The notes: generated from the letters alone by a model not told the origin. Counted from the first letter of the stretch, positions 24,763-33,831 are shown. The stretch: DNA of 48,207 nt from Pseudonocardia bannensis (GCF_012911875.1 NZ_JAAXKZ010000034.1:1-48207), one strand, 5' to 3'. Made by a program: numbers and translations.

Positions 24763-25235
24763 GTGACAGTCAGACTGTCTCGGTGACCATCAACGGCCAC
24801 GTCTACACCGCTGACTGCGATCCGCGGCTCACGCTGGCGGACTTCATCCGTCACAAGTGCGGGCTCACCGGCACCCACCTCGGCTGCGAGCACGGCGTGT
24901 GCGGCGCGTGCACCATCATGGTGGACGGCCGCACCGCGCGGGCGTGCCTGATGCTGGCAGTCCAGGTCGACGGCAGCACGATCACCACCGTCGAGGGGCT
25001 GGCCAGCGGCAACGAGCTGAACCCGCTCCAAGAGGCCTTCTGGGACAACCACGGCCTGCAGTGCGGTTTCTGCACCTCCGGCATGTTGATGTGTGCCACA
25101 GAGCTCCTGGAGGAGAACCCCGACCCATCGGCCGAGGAGGTGCGGGAGGGCATCTCGGGCAACCTCTGCCGATGCACGGGTTACGACTCCATCGTGAAGT
25201 CGGTGCTCGCCGCGGCCGAGAAGATGCGCAGCTGA
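24759..25235 (+). CDS. Molybdenum hydroxylase [2Fe-2S] subunit, set 2 (CoxS-like)
   Basis: This 158-residue small subunit has first-cluster ligands C43, C48, C51 and C63 (GCEHGVCGACTIMVDG, then RAC) and second-cluster ligands C102, C105, C137 and C139 (QCGFCTSG, CRCTGY). It completes the second L-M-S set. It overlaps the FAD subunit gene by 4 bases (ATGA), with GGAG 8 bases upstream. A strong terminator follows 6 bases after its stop, marking the end of the catabolic operon. No XdhC/CoxF-type maturation gene is present in the window. Confidence 0.94.
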   Translation: MSDSQTVSVTINGHVYTADCDPRLTLADFIRHKCGLTGTHLGCEHGVCGACTIMVDGRTARACLMLAVQVDGSTITTVEGLASGNELNPLQEAFWDNHGLQCGFCTSGMLMCATELLEENPDPSAEEVREGISGNLCRCTGYDSIVKSVLAAAEKMRS

Positions 25236-25241
25236 CACGGA

Positions 25242-25267
25242 GGCCCCGGGTCCACGGACCCGGGGCC
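25242..25267 (+). terminator. Terminator after the second molybdenum hydroxylase set
   Basis: GGCCCCGGGTCC and its perfect complement GGACCCGGGGCC are separated by two bases, giving an 11-bp stem with a CACG loop directly after the small-subunit stop. There is no T-run, as is common in actinobacteria. Confidence 0.8.
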
Positions 25268-25580
25268 CCGCCGGCGGAGAGGAACGCTTCGACCTTGTCC
25301 GACCACTGATTCACGACGAGTTCGTGGCTCGGAAGCGACCGTGCGAACGTCACGTCGAGCGTGTTCTCCCCGAACGGAGTGGTGCGGTCAGCAAGGACAT
25401 CGTCGCCGAACTCGTCACGGTGTGGGTGACGTGTGCTCTCCGCCACGATCGGCCGAGTGGCGCTGTACCGCGTCGGCCCTCGGCGCGACGATTCACCGCG
25501 CAGCACCACGCCGGGGGGAACAGGAGAGCCCGATCGTTGATCTGAGGAACCACGGTGCCCGTCGTCTGATCGGGACCACG
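25268..25580. other. 313-base spacer with a coding-like minus-strand remnant
   Basis: No intact gene is supported. On the minus strand, from about 25509 to 25268, a frame with strong G/C bias at third positions reads in part TTPFGENTLDVTFARSLP and ELVVNQWSDKVEAFLSAGG. It then runs into the terminator and the small-subunit gene, so it has no natural end. It looks like the 5' part of a gene cut when the neighbouring operon arrived or was rearranged. The family is not recognised. The right part holds the promoter region of the lipoprotein gene. Confidence 0.35.
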
Positions 25581-26141
25581 ATGATGGTCCTGAGCATCAT
25601 CGCCGCGTCCGCCTGCGGATCACCGCAGGAAGACCAGGCTGCAGCTCCATCGCAGACCGGCCCGCCACCGGCGGCGACACCCGCGCCGGCCGGGGCCACC
25701 GACGTCAACCGACTCGTGATCCAGGCCGAGGACATCCCGCTTCCCGGCTTCTCGCAGCATGGTTCCCAGCCGATCGACGAGAGCGGTGTCAAGGGCGTCG
25801 CGGTGGTCTTCGGCGACGAGGCGGGCAGCCGCCAGCTGGGCGAGACGATCGTGCTTCTGCCGGACGCCGATGCGGCTCGAAGGGCCATGCAGGGCGCCGT
25901 GTCGTCGACGCAGGATCAGCGCTCGGGTGTCACGACGTCGGCCGTGCCGATCGGCGACTCCGGCGTGCTGATCACCGGGTACGAGCTGGGTGGGACGGCG
26001 TCCACGATGTTGCTCTTCAGCCAGGGCGTGGCCTCGGTGGCGATGGACTTTCGCAGCGCTGCGACCGATCCGGTACCGGTGGACGTCGTGACCGCGGTGG
26101 GTGCCAGACAGGCCGATCTCCTCAGGCGGGGCCTCGGCTGA
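25581..26141 (+). CDS. Putative lipoprotein
   Basis: The product begins with a hydrophobic stretch MMVLSIIAASACGS whose ASAC fits a loose lipobox, so it is probably exported and lipid-anchored at the Cys. A Pro/Ala/Thr-rich linker follows, then a compact 125-residue domain with VVFGDEAGSRQLGETIVLLPDADAARRAMQ and GYELGGTASTMLLFSQG, resembling sensor- or PknH-like extracellular domains of actinobacterial lipoproteins. The ATG at 25581 is a conservative start. A more upstream start (non-AUG, around 25541, after AGGAG) would add the basic LRNHGARRLIG segment typical of a signal peptide, so the true N-terminus is uncertain. Confidence 0.62.
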   Translation: MMVLSIIAASACGSPQEDQAAAPSQTGPPPAATPAPAGATDVNRLVIQAEDIPLPGFSQHGSQPIDESGVKGVAVVFGDEAGSRQLGETIVLLPDADAARRAMQGAVSSTQDQRSGVTTSAVPIGDSGVLITGYELGGTASTMLLFSQGVASVAMDFRSAATDPVPVDVVTAVGARQADLLRRGLG

Positions 26142-26197
26142 CCGGCCGTCGAGTTTCGCCTCCATCGCTTCTCACCCGTTCGCGTACTCTGCCGGGA

Positions 26198-27028
26198 GTG
26201 CGCGCATCGGGAACCGTGGAGGACACCACGGGCTACGGCCTCCACGACCACCTGTGTGTGGCCTACGACGACCAGGTCGAGTTCCGCGCCCAGGCCCGGC
26301 GGTTCTTTTCCGACGGCTTGGCGTTGGGCCAGCGGGTGCGCTAGGTCGCCAGCGGCGATCTCGCGGCGCTCCGCGATGAGGTGAGCGGACTCGACGGTGC
26401 CCGGCCCGGGGCGGTGGATGTCGAGTCGTTGCTGTCCACCTACCGCACCGACGCGGTGGTGCAGCCCCACGACCAGGTGCGGGCGTACGCGGAGGCCACC
26501 ACCGACGCGCTGGCCAGCGGTTTCACCGGTTTGCGGGTGGCGGCCGAGGTGACGCAGCTCGTTCGCAGCCCCGAACAGCGCGACGCGTTCGCCCGGTACG
26601 AGCACCTCATCGACCGCTACATGACGAGCGAGCCGTTCTCCGCGATGTGCGCCTACGACCGCTCGGAACTGGGCAGCGCGGCGGTCGCGGAGACCGCCTG
26701 CATGCATCCCAACGCGACCGAGGGCGCGGCGCCCTTCCGGCTGCACGCCGCCACGGACGCTGCGGCGGCGCTCGGCGGCGAGGTCGACCTGCTCGGCCTC
26801 GACCTGTTCGTACGTGCGGCCGGCCGGGTCGATCTCGTACCGGACGGCGGCGAGGTCGTGCTCGATGCGTCGGAGCTGACCTTCATCGACCACCGCGGTC
26901 TGCTCGCGCTCGCGAACCTCGCTCGCCGGCTCGGGGTGACGGTCGTGCTGCGGACGTCGCTGCGCACCGCCCACCGCCTGGTGGATCTTCTCGGCATCCA
27001 GGGTGTGCGCGTGGAACGGCCGGCATGA
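26198..27028 (+). pseudogene. MEDS-STAS sensor gene with in-frame amber codon
   Basis: Read from a GTG at 26198 (or 26216), this frame gives a MEDS domain: HDHLCVAYDDQVEFRAQARRFF, then GLALGQRVR, a TAG stop at 26342-26344, VASGDLAALRDEVSG and onward through TDALASGFTGLRVAAE, QRDAFARYEHLIDRYM and PFSAMCAYDRSELG. A STAS-like domain follows (GGEVVLDASELTFIDHRGLLAL). The frame is continuous on both sides of the stop, and the stop sits exactly where relatives have Tyr in GQRVxYV, so a single TAC-to-TAG change (or a read error) explains it. Without suppression, only a 48-residue peptide would be made, though a restart further in is possible. Such proteins usually partner with the HATPase gene that follows. 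Confidence 0.75.
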
Positions 27029-27034
27029 GGTCAG

Positions 27035-27760
27035 GTGCGGCGGCGGACTGCGGACCTGCTGGCCGATCACACCGCACGGGGCGCTGCGCAGATCCGGGTG
27101 GTCGGCGACGTCCCGCACCCGGGGTCCGGGGTCTCGTGGGAGGAATGGGCCCGCTACGAGGCGGCGGTCCACCACGCCTTCGACGACTTCCCGATCTGGG
27201 GGATGTGCCCCTACGACACCCGCACCGCCCCGCCCGAGGTGCTGGCGGACGTGCAGCGGACCCACCCGCGCATCGTCACCGCCGACGGCGAGCACCTGAT
27301 CAACCCGGACTTCGAGGACCCCGTCGGTTTCCTGGGGACCAGGCCGACCATGCCGTTCCCCGTCGAGCCCGGTCCGCCGGTGCTCGACCTCGCCGACCCG
27401 ACGCCGTCGGGTGCCCGCCGGGCCGTCCGGGATGTCGCCGCTGCGAGCCTGCTGACACCCGACCAGGTCGATGACCTGGTCATCGCCGCCAGCGAGGCGG
27501 TGAACAACGCCATGCGCCACGGCGCGCCGCCGATCCGGTTGCGGGTCTGGAACTGCGGGCGGCGGGTCGTGGCCGCGGTCACGGATGCAGGCGGCGGGCC
27601 GAAGGATCCCTACGCCGGGCTGTTGCCGGCGAAGGAGAGTGCGACCGCTGGGCTGAGGCTGTGGATGACGCACCAGATCTGCAACGAGGTGACGGTCCAC
27701 CGGGAGGACGAGGGGTTCACCATCCGGATGGTGGTCGGGAAGCCGGGCATCAGCGCCTGA
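27035..27760 (+). CDS. HATPase sensor protein with half a MEDS domain (N-terminally short)
   Basis: The 241-residue product has, at its C-terminus, an anti-sigma/HATPase_c_2 domain with N-box LVIAASEAVNNAMRHG and G-box region VTDAGGGPKDPYAGLLP. The N-terminus corresponds only to the second half of a MEDS domain: AAQIRVVGDVPHPGSGVSWEEWARYEAAVHHAF, then FPIWGMCPYDTRTAP. In relatives about 80 further residues precede this. Here the frame is closed by the stop of the MEDS-STAS gene just 6 bases before the GTG, so the first half of the sensor domain seems lost. It may still be translated by coupling. It could act as a serine kinase/anti-sigma factor in a stress pathway. Confidence 0.72.
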   Translation: MRRRTADLLADHTARGAAQIRVVGDVPHPGSGVSWEEWARYEAAVHHAFDDFPIWGMCPYDTRTAPPEVLADVQRTHPRIVTADGEHLINPDFEDPVGFLGTRPTMPFPVEPGPPVLDLADPTPSGARRAVRDVAAASLLTPDQVDDLVIAASEAVNNAMRHGAPPIRLRVWNCGRRVVAAVTDAGGGPKDPYAGLLPAKESATAGLRLWMTHQICNEVTVHREDEGFTIRMVVGKPGISA

Positions 27761-27798
27761 CCTGCTGGGACTTCCGCCGTCGCATCCTCGCCGCGTTC

Positions 27799-27812
27799 GT
27801 GCGGGGCCGCAC
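27799..27812. terminator. Weak hairpin between convergent genes
   Basis: GTGCGG and CCGCAC form a 5-6-bp stem in the 58-base spacer between the rightward HATPase gene and the leftward VOC gene. It is short and has no T-run, so its role as terminator is tentative. Confidence 0.35.
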
Positions 27813-27818
27813 CACGCG

Positions 27819-28178
27819 TCAGATCTGCTGCGTCAGGTTGAGGGCGTTGCCGTCCGGGTCCTGCACATGAGCGACCCGCTGACCCCACGGCATGTCGTTG
27901 GGCGGCCCGAGGACGCGGCCCCCGAGCGCTTCGACCTGCCCGAGGAGCCTGTCGACGTCGTCGACGTCCGCGCTGAGCAGCATGCGTTGCACCGCCGCGG
28001 TGTCCATCTGGGAGTCGGCTACGAGACCGAGATCGGACTCGCCGACGCGCAGGCCGATGTAGAAGGCCGGACCGTCGTCCGGAAACCGGGCGGTCTCCGC
28101 CGCGCCGAGCAGCGAGCTGTAGAAGCGGAACAGGCGCTCCAGGTCGGGCGTGATGATGATCGGCTGGATGGTCGGCAA
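27819..28178 (-). CDS. VOC (glyoxalase/bleomycin-resistance fold) protein
   Basis: This 119-residue single VOC-domain protein reads PIIITPDLERLFRFYSSLLGAAE, FYIGLRVGESDLGLVAD and the typical C-terminal GQRVAHVQDPDGNALNLTQ. The start chosen is TTG at 28178, because GAGGAGGA lies 5 bases upstream and the following PTIQPII is the normal first strand; a longer frame to 28241 adds a charged tail with no homology. It lacks clear signs of a specific reaction and could be a resistance or isomerase-type protein. It lies downstream of the M13 peptidase in the same direction. Confidence 0.75.
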   Translation of the reverse strand: MPTIQPIIITPDLERLFRFYSSLLGAAETARFPDDGPAFYIGLRVGESDLGLVADSQMDTAAVQRMLLSADVDDVDRLLGQVEALGGRVLGPPNDMPWGQRVAHVQDPDGNALNLTQQI

Positions 28179-28398
28179 CTGTTCCTCCTCGGTCCCGGGC
28201 TCTCGCCTCCTCGGTAGACCGTCGGCGGCCGACGAAATCATCGGTCGACGGGGCCCGGCCGGTCAGAGGGACGCAGGTGGGCGTGGCGACCCGGATGCCG
28301 GACGAACACTCGTCGTCCACCCGGCGGCGCCTGCCGGGAGGAGGCGCGGCGGAGCCTGGGCCGACGGTCCCCGACCCGCCGGCCCCGCTCCCGTGCGA

Positions 28399-30369
28399 TC
28401 ACCAGATGCGGACGCGCTGTTCCGGCGGCGTGAACAGGGCGTCGGACTCCTGCACACCGAACGCCTCGTGGAAGGCGTCGAGGTTGGTGACGACGGCGTT
28501 GCAGCGCAGGTCCGGGGGAGAGTGCGGGTCGACGGCCAGCCGGCGCACGGCCTCGGCGTCCCGGGTCACGGCCCGCCACACCTGGGCCCAGCCGAACAGC
28601 ACCCGCTGCAGGCCGGTCAGCCCGTCGAGCACGGGCGGCTCGCCGGCGCCCAGCGCGATCTCGTAGGCCTTGATCGCGATGGTCAGGCCGCCGAGGTCGC
28701 CGATGTTCTCCCCGACGGTGAGCGCGCCGTTGACCTTGTGGTCGGGCAGTCCGGCCGGGGACAGGGCGTCGTACTGGTTGATCAGTGCCTCGGCGCGGCG
28801 CTCGAACTCGGCGCGGTCCTCGGGCTCCCACCAGTCGGTCATGTTGCCGTCGCCGTCGTACTTGGAGCCCTGGTCGTCGAACCCGTGGCCGATCTCGTGG
28901 CCGATGACGGCGCCGATACCGCCGTAGTTCGCGGCGTCGTCCGCCTCGGGGTCGAAGAACGGCGGCTGCAGGATCGCGGCGGGGAAGACGATCTCGTTCA
29001 TGCGCGGGTGGTAGTAGGCGTTGACCGTCTGCGGGGTCATCAGCCACTCGTTGCGGTCCACCGGCTTGCCGATCTTGGCGAGTTCGAAGTCCGTGGACCA
29101 GGCGCCCGCGCGGCGCACGTTGCCGAGCAGGTCGTCGGCGGAGATCTCGAGGGCCGAGTAGTCCTTCCACTCGTCGGGGTAGCCGATCTTCGGGGTGAAC
29201 TTCGCCAGCTTCGCCAGGGCGCGCTCGCGGGTGGCCGGACCCATCCAGTCCAGCTCGCTGATGCTCTGCCGGTACGCCTCGACCAGGTTCGCGACGAGGG
29301 TGATCATGCGCTCCTTCGACGACGCGGGGAAGTGCCGCTCGACGTAGAGCCGGCCGACCGCCTCGCCCAGCGCGCCCTCGACGAGCGAGACGCCGCGCTT
29401 CCACCGCTCGCGCAACTGCGGGGTGCCGGACAGGGTGCGGCCGTAGAAGTCGAAGTCCTCCTCGACGACGGCGTCGCCCAGGTAGTCGGCGAAGGCGGAG
29501 GCGGTGCGGATGGCCAGCCAGGCCTGCCACTGCTCCAGCGGGCGCTGCGCCCACAGCTTCGCGGCGGCGACGACGAACGTCGGCTGCCGCACGATGACCT
29601 CGTCGAACGCCCCGGTCGGCGCGCCGAGCGCCGCGAGCCATGCGTCCCAGTCGAAGTCGGGGGCGTTCTCCCGCAACGCCGGGAGGGTCATCAGCGTGTA
29701 CGTCTTCTCCGCGTCGCGGTTGGTCACGCGGTCCCACGACGCCGCGGCCAGTGCCGTCTCCAGCTCCATCACCGTGTCGGCGAGCCGGGCCGGCTCGGGC
29801 AGGCCGACCAGCTCGGCGAGCCGGGCCAGGTGCTCGACGTACTTCGCCCGGATCTCGGCGTAGGTGTCCTCGCGGTAGTACGACTCGTCGGGCAGGCCGA
29901 GACCGGACTGCGACAGGTGCACCAGGTAGCGCTCGGAGTCCTTGGCGTCGGTGCTCACGTAGGTGCCGAACAGCGAGGTGCGCCCCTCGCGCTGGCGCCG
30001 CCCCAGCACCGCCGCGAGGGCGGCCCGGTCGGTTGCGGCGGTGACCTCGTCGAGCAGCGGGCGGAGCGGTTCGGTGCCGGCGGCTTCGATGCGCTCGACG
30101 TCCATGAACGAGCGGAACAGGTCGCCGATCTTCCGGGCGTCGCTGCCGGGCTCGCCCATGGCCTGCTCGATGATCGCGTGGACGTCGGACTCAGCGCGGT
30201 CGCGCAGGGCGCGGAACGCGCCGTCCTGCGAGCGGTCCTCGGGGATCTCGTGGGTGCGCAGCCACCGGCCGTTGACGTGTCCGAACAGGTCGTCCTGAGG
30301 ACGGGTGTCGGGGTCGACCCACTCCAGGTCGAGTCCGGTGCGCGACGGTCGCGTCGGGGTGGTGGTCAT
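28399..30369 (-). CDS. M13 family (neprilysin-like) zinc metallopeptidase
   Basis: This 656-residue oligopeptidase has the M13 zinc site HEIGH at 491-495 (GHEIGHGFDDQG), the third ligand Glu in GENIGDLGG about 60 residues later, and the substrate-binding NAYYHPRMNEIVFPAAIL before it. N-terminal family features (RPQDDLFGHVNGRWL, and DESYYREDTYAEIRAKYVEHLARL) are present, and the protein ends in the normal VRIW. It has no signal peptide or membrane anchor, so it is a cytosolic PepO/Zmp-like form. The ATG at 30369 gives the standard start; a longer frame upstream is spurious. It lies 115 bases downstream of the DUF3427 helicase in the same direction but is probably unrelated to it. Confidence 0.95.
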   Translation of the reverse strand: MTTTPTRPSRTGLDLEWVDPDTRPQDDLFGHVNGRWLRTHEIPEDRSQDGAFRALRDRAESDVHAIIEQAMGEPGSDARKIGDLFRSFMDVERIEAAGTEPLRPLLDEVTAATDRAALAAVLGRRQREGRTSLFGTYVSTDAKDSERYLVHLSQSGLGLPDESYYREDTYAEIRAKYVEHLARLAELVGLPEPARLADTVMELETALAAASWDRVTNRDAEKTYTLMTLPALRENAPDFDWDAWLAALGAPTGAFDEVIVRQPTFVVAAAKLWAQRPLEQWQAWLAIRTASAFADYLGDAVVEEDFDFYGRTLSGTPQLRERWKRGVSLVEGALGEAVGRLYVERHFPASSKERMITLVANLVEAYRQSISELDWMGPATRERALAKLAKFTPKIGYPDEWKDYSALEISADDLLGNVRRAGAWSTDFELAKIGKPVDRNEWLMTPQTVNAYYHPRMNEIVFPAAILQPPFFDPEADDAANYGGIGAVIGHEIGHGFDDQGSKYDGDGNMTDWWEPEDRAEFERRAEALINQYDALSPAGLPDHKVNGALTVGENIGDLGGLTIAIKAYEIALGAGEPPVLDGLTGLQRVLFGWAQVWRAVTRDAEAVRRLAVDPHSPPDLRCNAVVTNLDAFHEAFGVQESDALFTPPEQRVRIW

Positions 30370-30484
30370 ACCCCATCCTGCCTCGCGTCCGATGCAGCGG
30401 GCCACGTGGCGTCCGGGCGGTCGCTCGCGTCTGCCGAGAGATCTCGAGATCGCGGGGGACATGGCGCGGATTGCATGCCGATGA

Positions 30485-33400
30485 CTACGACGCGATGACC
30501 GCGCCCGACTGCAGGACATCGGCCGGCATCGGCCGCGCCAGCCGCCAGGTGATCGCTATCGGGCGCTCGCCGCGGTGCTCGACCAGAGTCGCCTTTCCGA
30601 GGCAGAGGTACGGGGCGGATCCGAGATCGTCCTTGACCACCGCCCGAACGAACAGCATCACGGTGCTTCCACCGCTGATGTACCGACGCCCGGTCTCGGA
30701 GGTCAGCGACGTCGAGTTCTGCGACTCCCAATGGAACAACTCCGCGGAGACCGGGTAATCGCGGTACCTGGTGGTCGGGGAGAAGTCGCGTTCCTCCTTG
30801 TGCATGGTGACCGTGAGTGCGTCGACGCCGGTTTCCGGGCACCAGGTGACCCCGGCGGCTCTGCCATGGGGCTTCCGATCCCAATGCGCCCACCTGAGCC
30901 CTGCGAGAATCTCCTCGCGCCGGTAGGAGGCATGGGTGAACAGGGGAACGCCCGCGACGTCGACCGGGCGCGGGACGTGCCGGGCGCGGTCGAGGGCCAC
31001 CGCGAGCAGTTCCTCGATCTCCGCGCAGACGGCGGGGTGGGCGCGCAGGTGCGCGAACCCGTCGGCGTACGAGGTGAACGCGCCGCGGTTGGGCCAGAGT
31101 GTGAAGAACAGCATTCGCGCCAGAACTTGATCGCGCTCGGACAGGTCTTCGTAGTCCGGCCCGCCTGGTTCGAGGAGGCGTGAATATGCCTGGGCTCGCA
31201 CCGGATCGCCAACGCACGAGAGGACGCCAACGCGTCGGAGCAGGGCTTCCTCATCAGGTCCTGGAGGAGCCGAGGGGAAGCCGGCGGCGCGGCGCAGTGC
31301 CGTCCAGCTCGCACCTGGCCGCCCGTACACGTCGGCGAGTTCGCGGTCGGCCTCGCTGAGATACTCGGCGAGCCCGAGATCGCCGTGCGACCGGACATCG
31401 GCCACGAGGTCGGCCCGTCGGGGTGAGAGCGCACCCTTGACGTTCGCCAGCACCGTCTCGCGCGCGACTTCGTCGAGGAGCAGCTGGGACCCGGCAGGCA
31501 GGAACGGGAAGCCGTTCTCGATCTCGCGGATGAGCCGGCCCCGCGGCGCTCCGGTGAGGGCGCGGTATCGCAGGTCGAATCGGTACTCGCGGCGGTGCTG
31601 GCCGATGAAGTCGAGAACCGTGAGGACGGCTTTGCCGGGAGCACGGCGCAGACCACGGCCGAGTTGCTGCAGGAAGACGGTTGCGCTCGACGTCGGCCTC
31701 AGGAGCAGCAGGGTGTCGACGTCAGGAAGATCGACGCCCTCGTTGAACAGGTCGACCGTGAACAGGCAGCGAACCTCGCCGGTGCGCAGCGCCGTCGCTG
31801 CCGCGGAGCGCTCGTGCTGTGGCGTGGCTCCGGATAGCGCCCGCGACGGGATCCCGGCCTCGGTGAAGACCCGGGCCATGTACTCCGCGTGCGCGACCGA
31901 AACGCAGAAGCCGAGGGCGCGCATCCGGCCGACGTCGGTGACGCGGTCGGTCAGCGCGCGGATCACCATCGCCGCCCGGATGTCATTGCCGGTGTAGAGG
32001 TTGGACAAGCCGGCGACGTCGTAGGCGCCACGCTTCCACTCCAGACCGCGGAGGTCGGTCCCGTCGGCGACGCCGAAATAGTGGAACGGCGCGAGCAGGT
32101 CCTGTTCGAGGGCGTCACCGAGGCGAAGTTCGAACGCGGTGCGGCCGTCGAAGAACTCCCGGACGTCCACGCCATCGGCCCGCTCAGGGGTCGCGGTGAG
32201 CCCGAGGAGTTCACGGGGCCGCAGGTGGGCAAGCAACCGGCGATACGTCGCCGCTTCGGCGTGGTGGAACTCATCGACCACGACGACGTCGAACTGCGGT
32301 ATGTCGGGCATCTGCGCGAGCGACTGGACCGAGGCGAAGACGTGCTGCCACCGCTGGGGCCGCTGGCCACCGACGTACAGCTCACCGAACGCGCCGTCGG
32401 CGAGGACCTCCCGGTAGGTCCGCAGCGACTGCTCGAGGATCTCCCGGCGATGCGCGACGAACAGCAGCGAACCGCCGAGTCGCTCGTAGTCCAGGGCGGC
32501 GACGACGGTCTTCCCGGTTCCCGTTGCGGCGACGACGAGATTGCGGTGCCGGTCATGCACCGTACGTGCGGCCTCGAGCGCCTCCAGGATCTGCTCCTGG
32601 TGGGGCCGTGGCCGGACTTCGAGACCGGACAGAGTGATGGTCCCGTTCGAGGAGCCGCTCTCGGCGGCGAGCGCCGCGTCGAGCCGCCCCGCGTCGCGAT
32701 CCGGGTCGTAGAGCTGGAACCCGGGCTCATTCCAGTAGGTGTCGAAAGTGGCCTCGAACTTGCGAACCAGGGACGGTGTGGCGACCGACGAGATCCGGAC
32801 GTTCCATTCGAGACCGTCCACCAAGGCCGACTTCGACAGGTTCGAGCTGCCCACATATCCGGTGTCGAATCCACTGCTGCGACGGAACAGCCACGCCTTG
32901 GCGTGCAACCTCGTGGATTGCGCGTCGTACCGGACGCGTACCTCTGCTCCGAACCGGCGTACCAGCTCGTCCAGAGCGCGTCGCTCCGTCGCGCCGCGAT
33001 AGGTCGTGGTGATCACTCGCAGTGGGATGCCCCGTTCCCGGAGTGCGTCGAGCTCATCGGCGAGTACCCGGATGCCGTGCCACCGGATGAAGGCGCACAG
33101 CAGGTCCACCCGGTCCGCGCTGGCGAGTTCGGCGCGGAGTTCGGCGCCGAGGTTGGGCTCACCCCGGGTGTTGGTCAGGAGGGCGACATCCGACAGCGGC
33201 GTCGTGGGCCGGACAAGGCGATGGACGCCGGGTTGCTCACGCACCGCAATGGCGAGCAGTTGCTGGAGCGCTTCGACCGTGTCCGCGTCGTCGCCGTCGT
33301 GATGCAACTCCGAGAGGAGGACGTTGACGGCGTCGAGTCGTTCGTCGTGGGGGAGTCGACCGACGGCGCGTCGAACCGCGTTCGCGACGTGTCGGGCGAG

Positions 33401-33529
33401 GATGTCCGGTGCATCGGCCGGATCGACGTTCTCGAAGTAGGGCTTCGCGTCAGGAACCGCGTGCAGCGCGCGCTGCAGTGAACGGGTGTTGAGGGATTCG
33501 TAGACACCCGCAGCGAGTCCGTCGTTCAC
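30485..33529 (-). CDS. PLD-nuclease/SF2 helicase/DUF3427 fusion
   Basis: The 1014-residue protein combines three parts. A phospholipase-D-type nuclease-like domain (about 115-270) has H209-x-K211 and GSSN at 227-230. A superfamily 2 helicase (about 300-680) has ATGTGKT at 335-341, DEFH at 419-422, LTATPER and QLGRGLRR. A C-terminal DUF3427-type domain (about 780-1014) is likely a DNA-reading or nuclease-associated module. Such fusions appear among mobile or defence-linked genes and may restrict or process foreign DNA. The GTG at 33529 gives the usual start (GLAAGVYESLNTRSLQRAL); an ATG 93 bases upstream is also open. It diverges from the SF1 helicase-nuclease gene. Only one HxK copy is visible, so dimerisation would be needed for a full PLD site. 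Confidence 0.9.
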   Translation of the reverse strand: MNDGLAAGVYESLNTRSLQRALHAVPDAKPYFENVDPADAPDILARHVANAVRRAVGRLPHDERLDAVNVLLSELHHDGDDADTVEALQQLLAIAVREQPGVHRLVRPTTPLSDVALLTNTRGEPNLGAELRAELASADRVDLLCAFIRWHGIRVLADELDALRERGIPLRVITTTYRGATERRALDELVRRFGAEVRVRYDAQSTRLHAKAWLFRRSSGFDTGYVGSSNLSKSALVDGLEWNVRISSVATPSLVRKFEATFDTYWNEPGFQLYDPDRDAGRLDAALAAESGSSNGTITLSGLEVRPRPHQEQILEALEAARTVHDRHRNLVVAATGTGKTVVAALDYERLGGSLLFVAHRREILEQSLRTYREVLADGAFGELYVGGQRPQRWQHVFASVQSLAQMPDIPQFDVVVVDEFHHAEAATYRRLLAHLRPRELLGLTATPERADGVDVREFFDGRTAFELRLGDALEQDLLAPFHYFGVADGTDLRGLEWKRGAYDVAGLSNLYTGNDIRAAMVIRALTDRVTDVGRMRALGFCVSVAHAEYMARVFTEAGIPSRALSGATPQHERSAAATALRTGEVRCLFTVDLFNEGVDLPDVDTLLLLRPTSSATVFLQQLGRGLRRAPGKAVLTVLDFIGQHRREYRFDLRYRALTGAPRGRLIREIENGFPFLPAGSQLLLDEVARETVLANVKGALSPRRADLVADVRSHGDLGLAEYLSEADRELADVYGRPGASWTALRRAAGFPSAPPGPDEEALLRRVGVLSCVGDPVRAQAYSRLLEPGGPDYEDLSERDQVLARMLFFTLWPNRGAFTSYADGFAHLRAHPAVCAEIEELLAVALDRARHVPRPVDVAGVPLFTHASYRREEILAGLRWAHWDRKPHGRAAGVTWCPETGVDALTVTMHKEERDFSPTTRYRDYPVSAELFHWESQNSTSLTSETGRRYISGGSTVMLFVRAVVKDDLGSAPYLCLGKATLVEHRGERPIAITWRLARPMPADVLQSGAVIAS

Positions 33530-33831
33530 CCGCGCAGCCTCGCACAGGGAGATCGAGCTGCTACACCCAGTGGAGTGAGCCCCAGCGGGAGTGCTCGTGG
33601 AGAAACCTTGTGCCGCGGGCATGACGCCACGTGCCGCGCCACCGAGCGTCCTCTCGCAGCCGGCCGTCAGCGTGCTCCCGGTGGCGGAGTGCCGCCCCCC
33701 GGGCTCTGTCGGTGGGGCTCGTTACGGTGATCGGCGTCCGGTGGACGCTGGGTGATCTCGTCCCCACCATCGACACGAGCAGTGAGCTGTCCGGGGTGCC
33801 TCGGGATCAGCGGCGAGCAAGGAGAAGGACG
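33530..33831. promoter_or_regulatory. Divergent promoter region of the two helicase genes
   Basis: This 302-base spacer separates the leftward DUF3427 helicase and the rightward SF1 helicase-nuclease. It must hold both promoters, so the pair may be co-regulated. I could not identify a confident -10/-35 pair or operator. AAGGAG at 33819-33824 is the ribosome site of the rightward gene. Confidence 0.45.

Noticed and set aside
17713..25235. CO dehydrogenase (coxMSL) identity for the hydroxylase sets
   Set aside because: Neither large subunit has the active-site Cys loop of CO dehydrogenase; the loops read AFRGVNG and SYRGWG.
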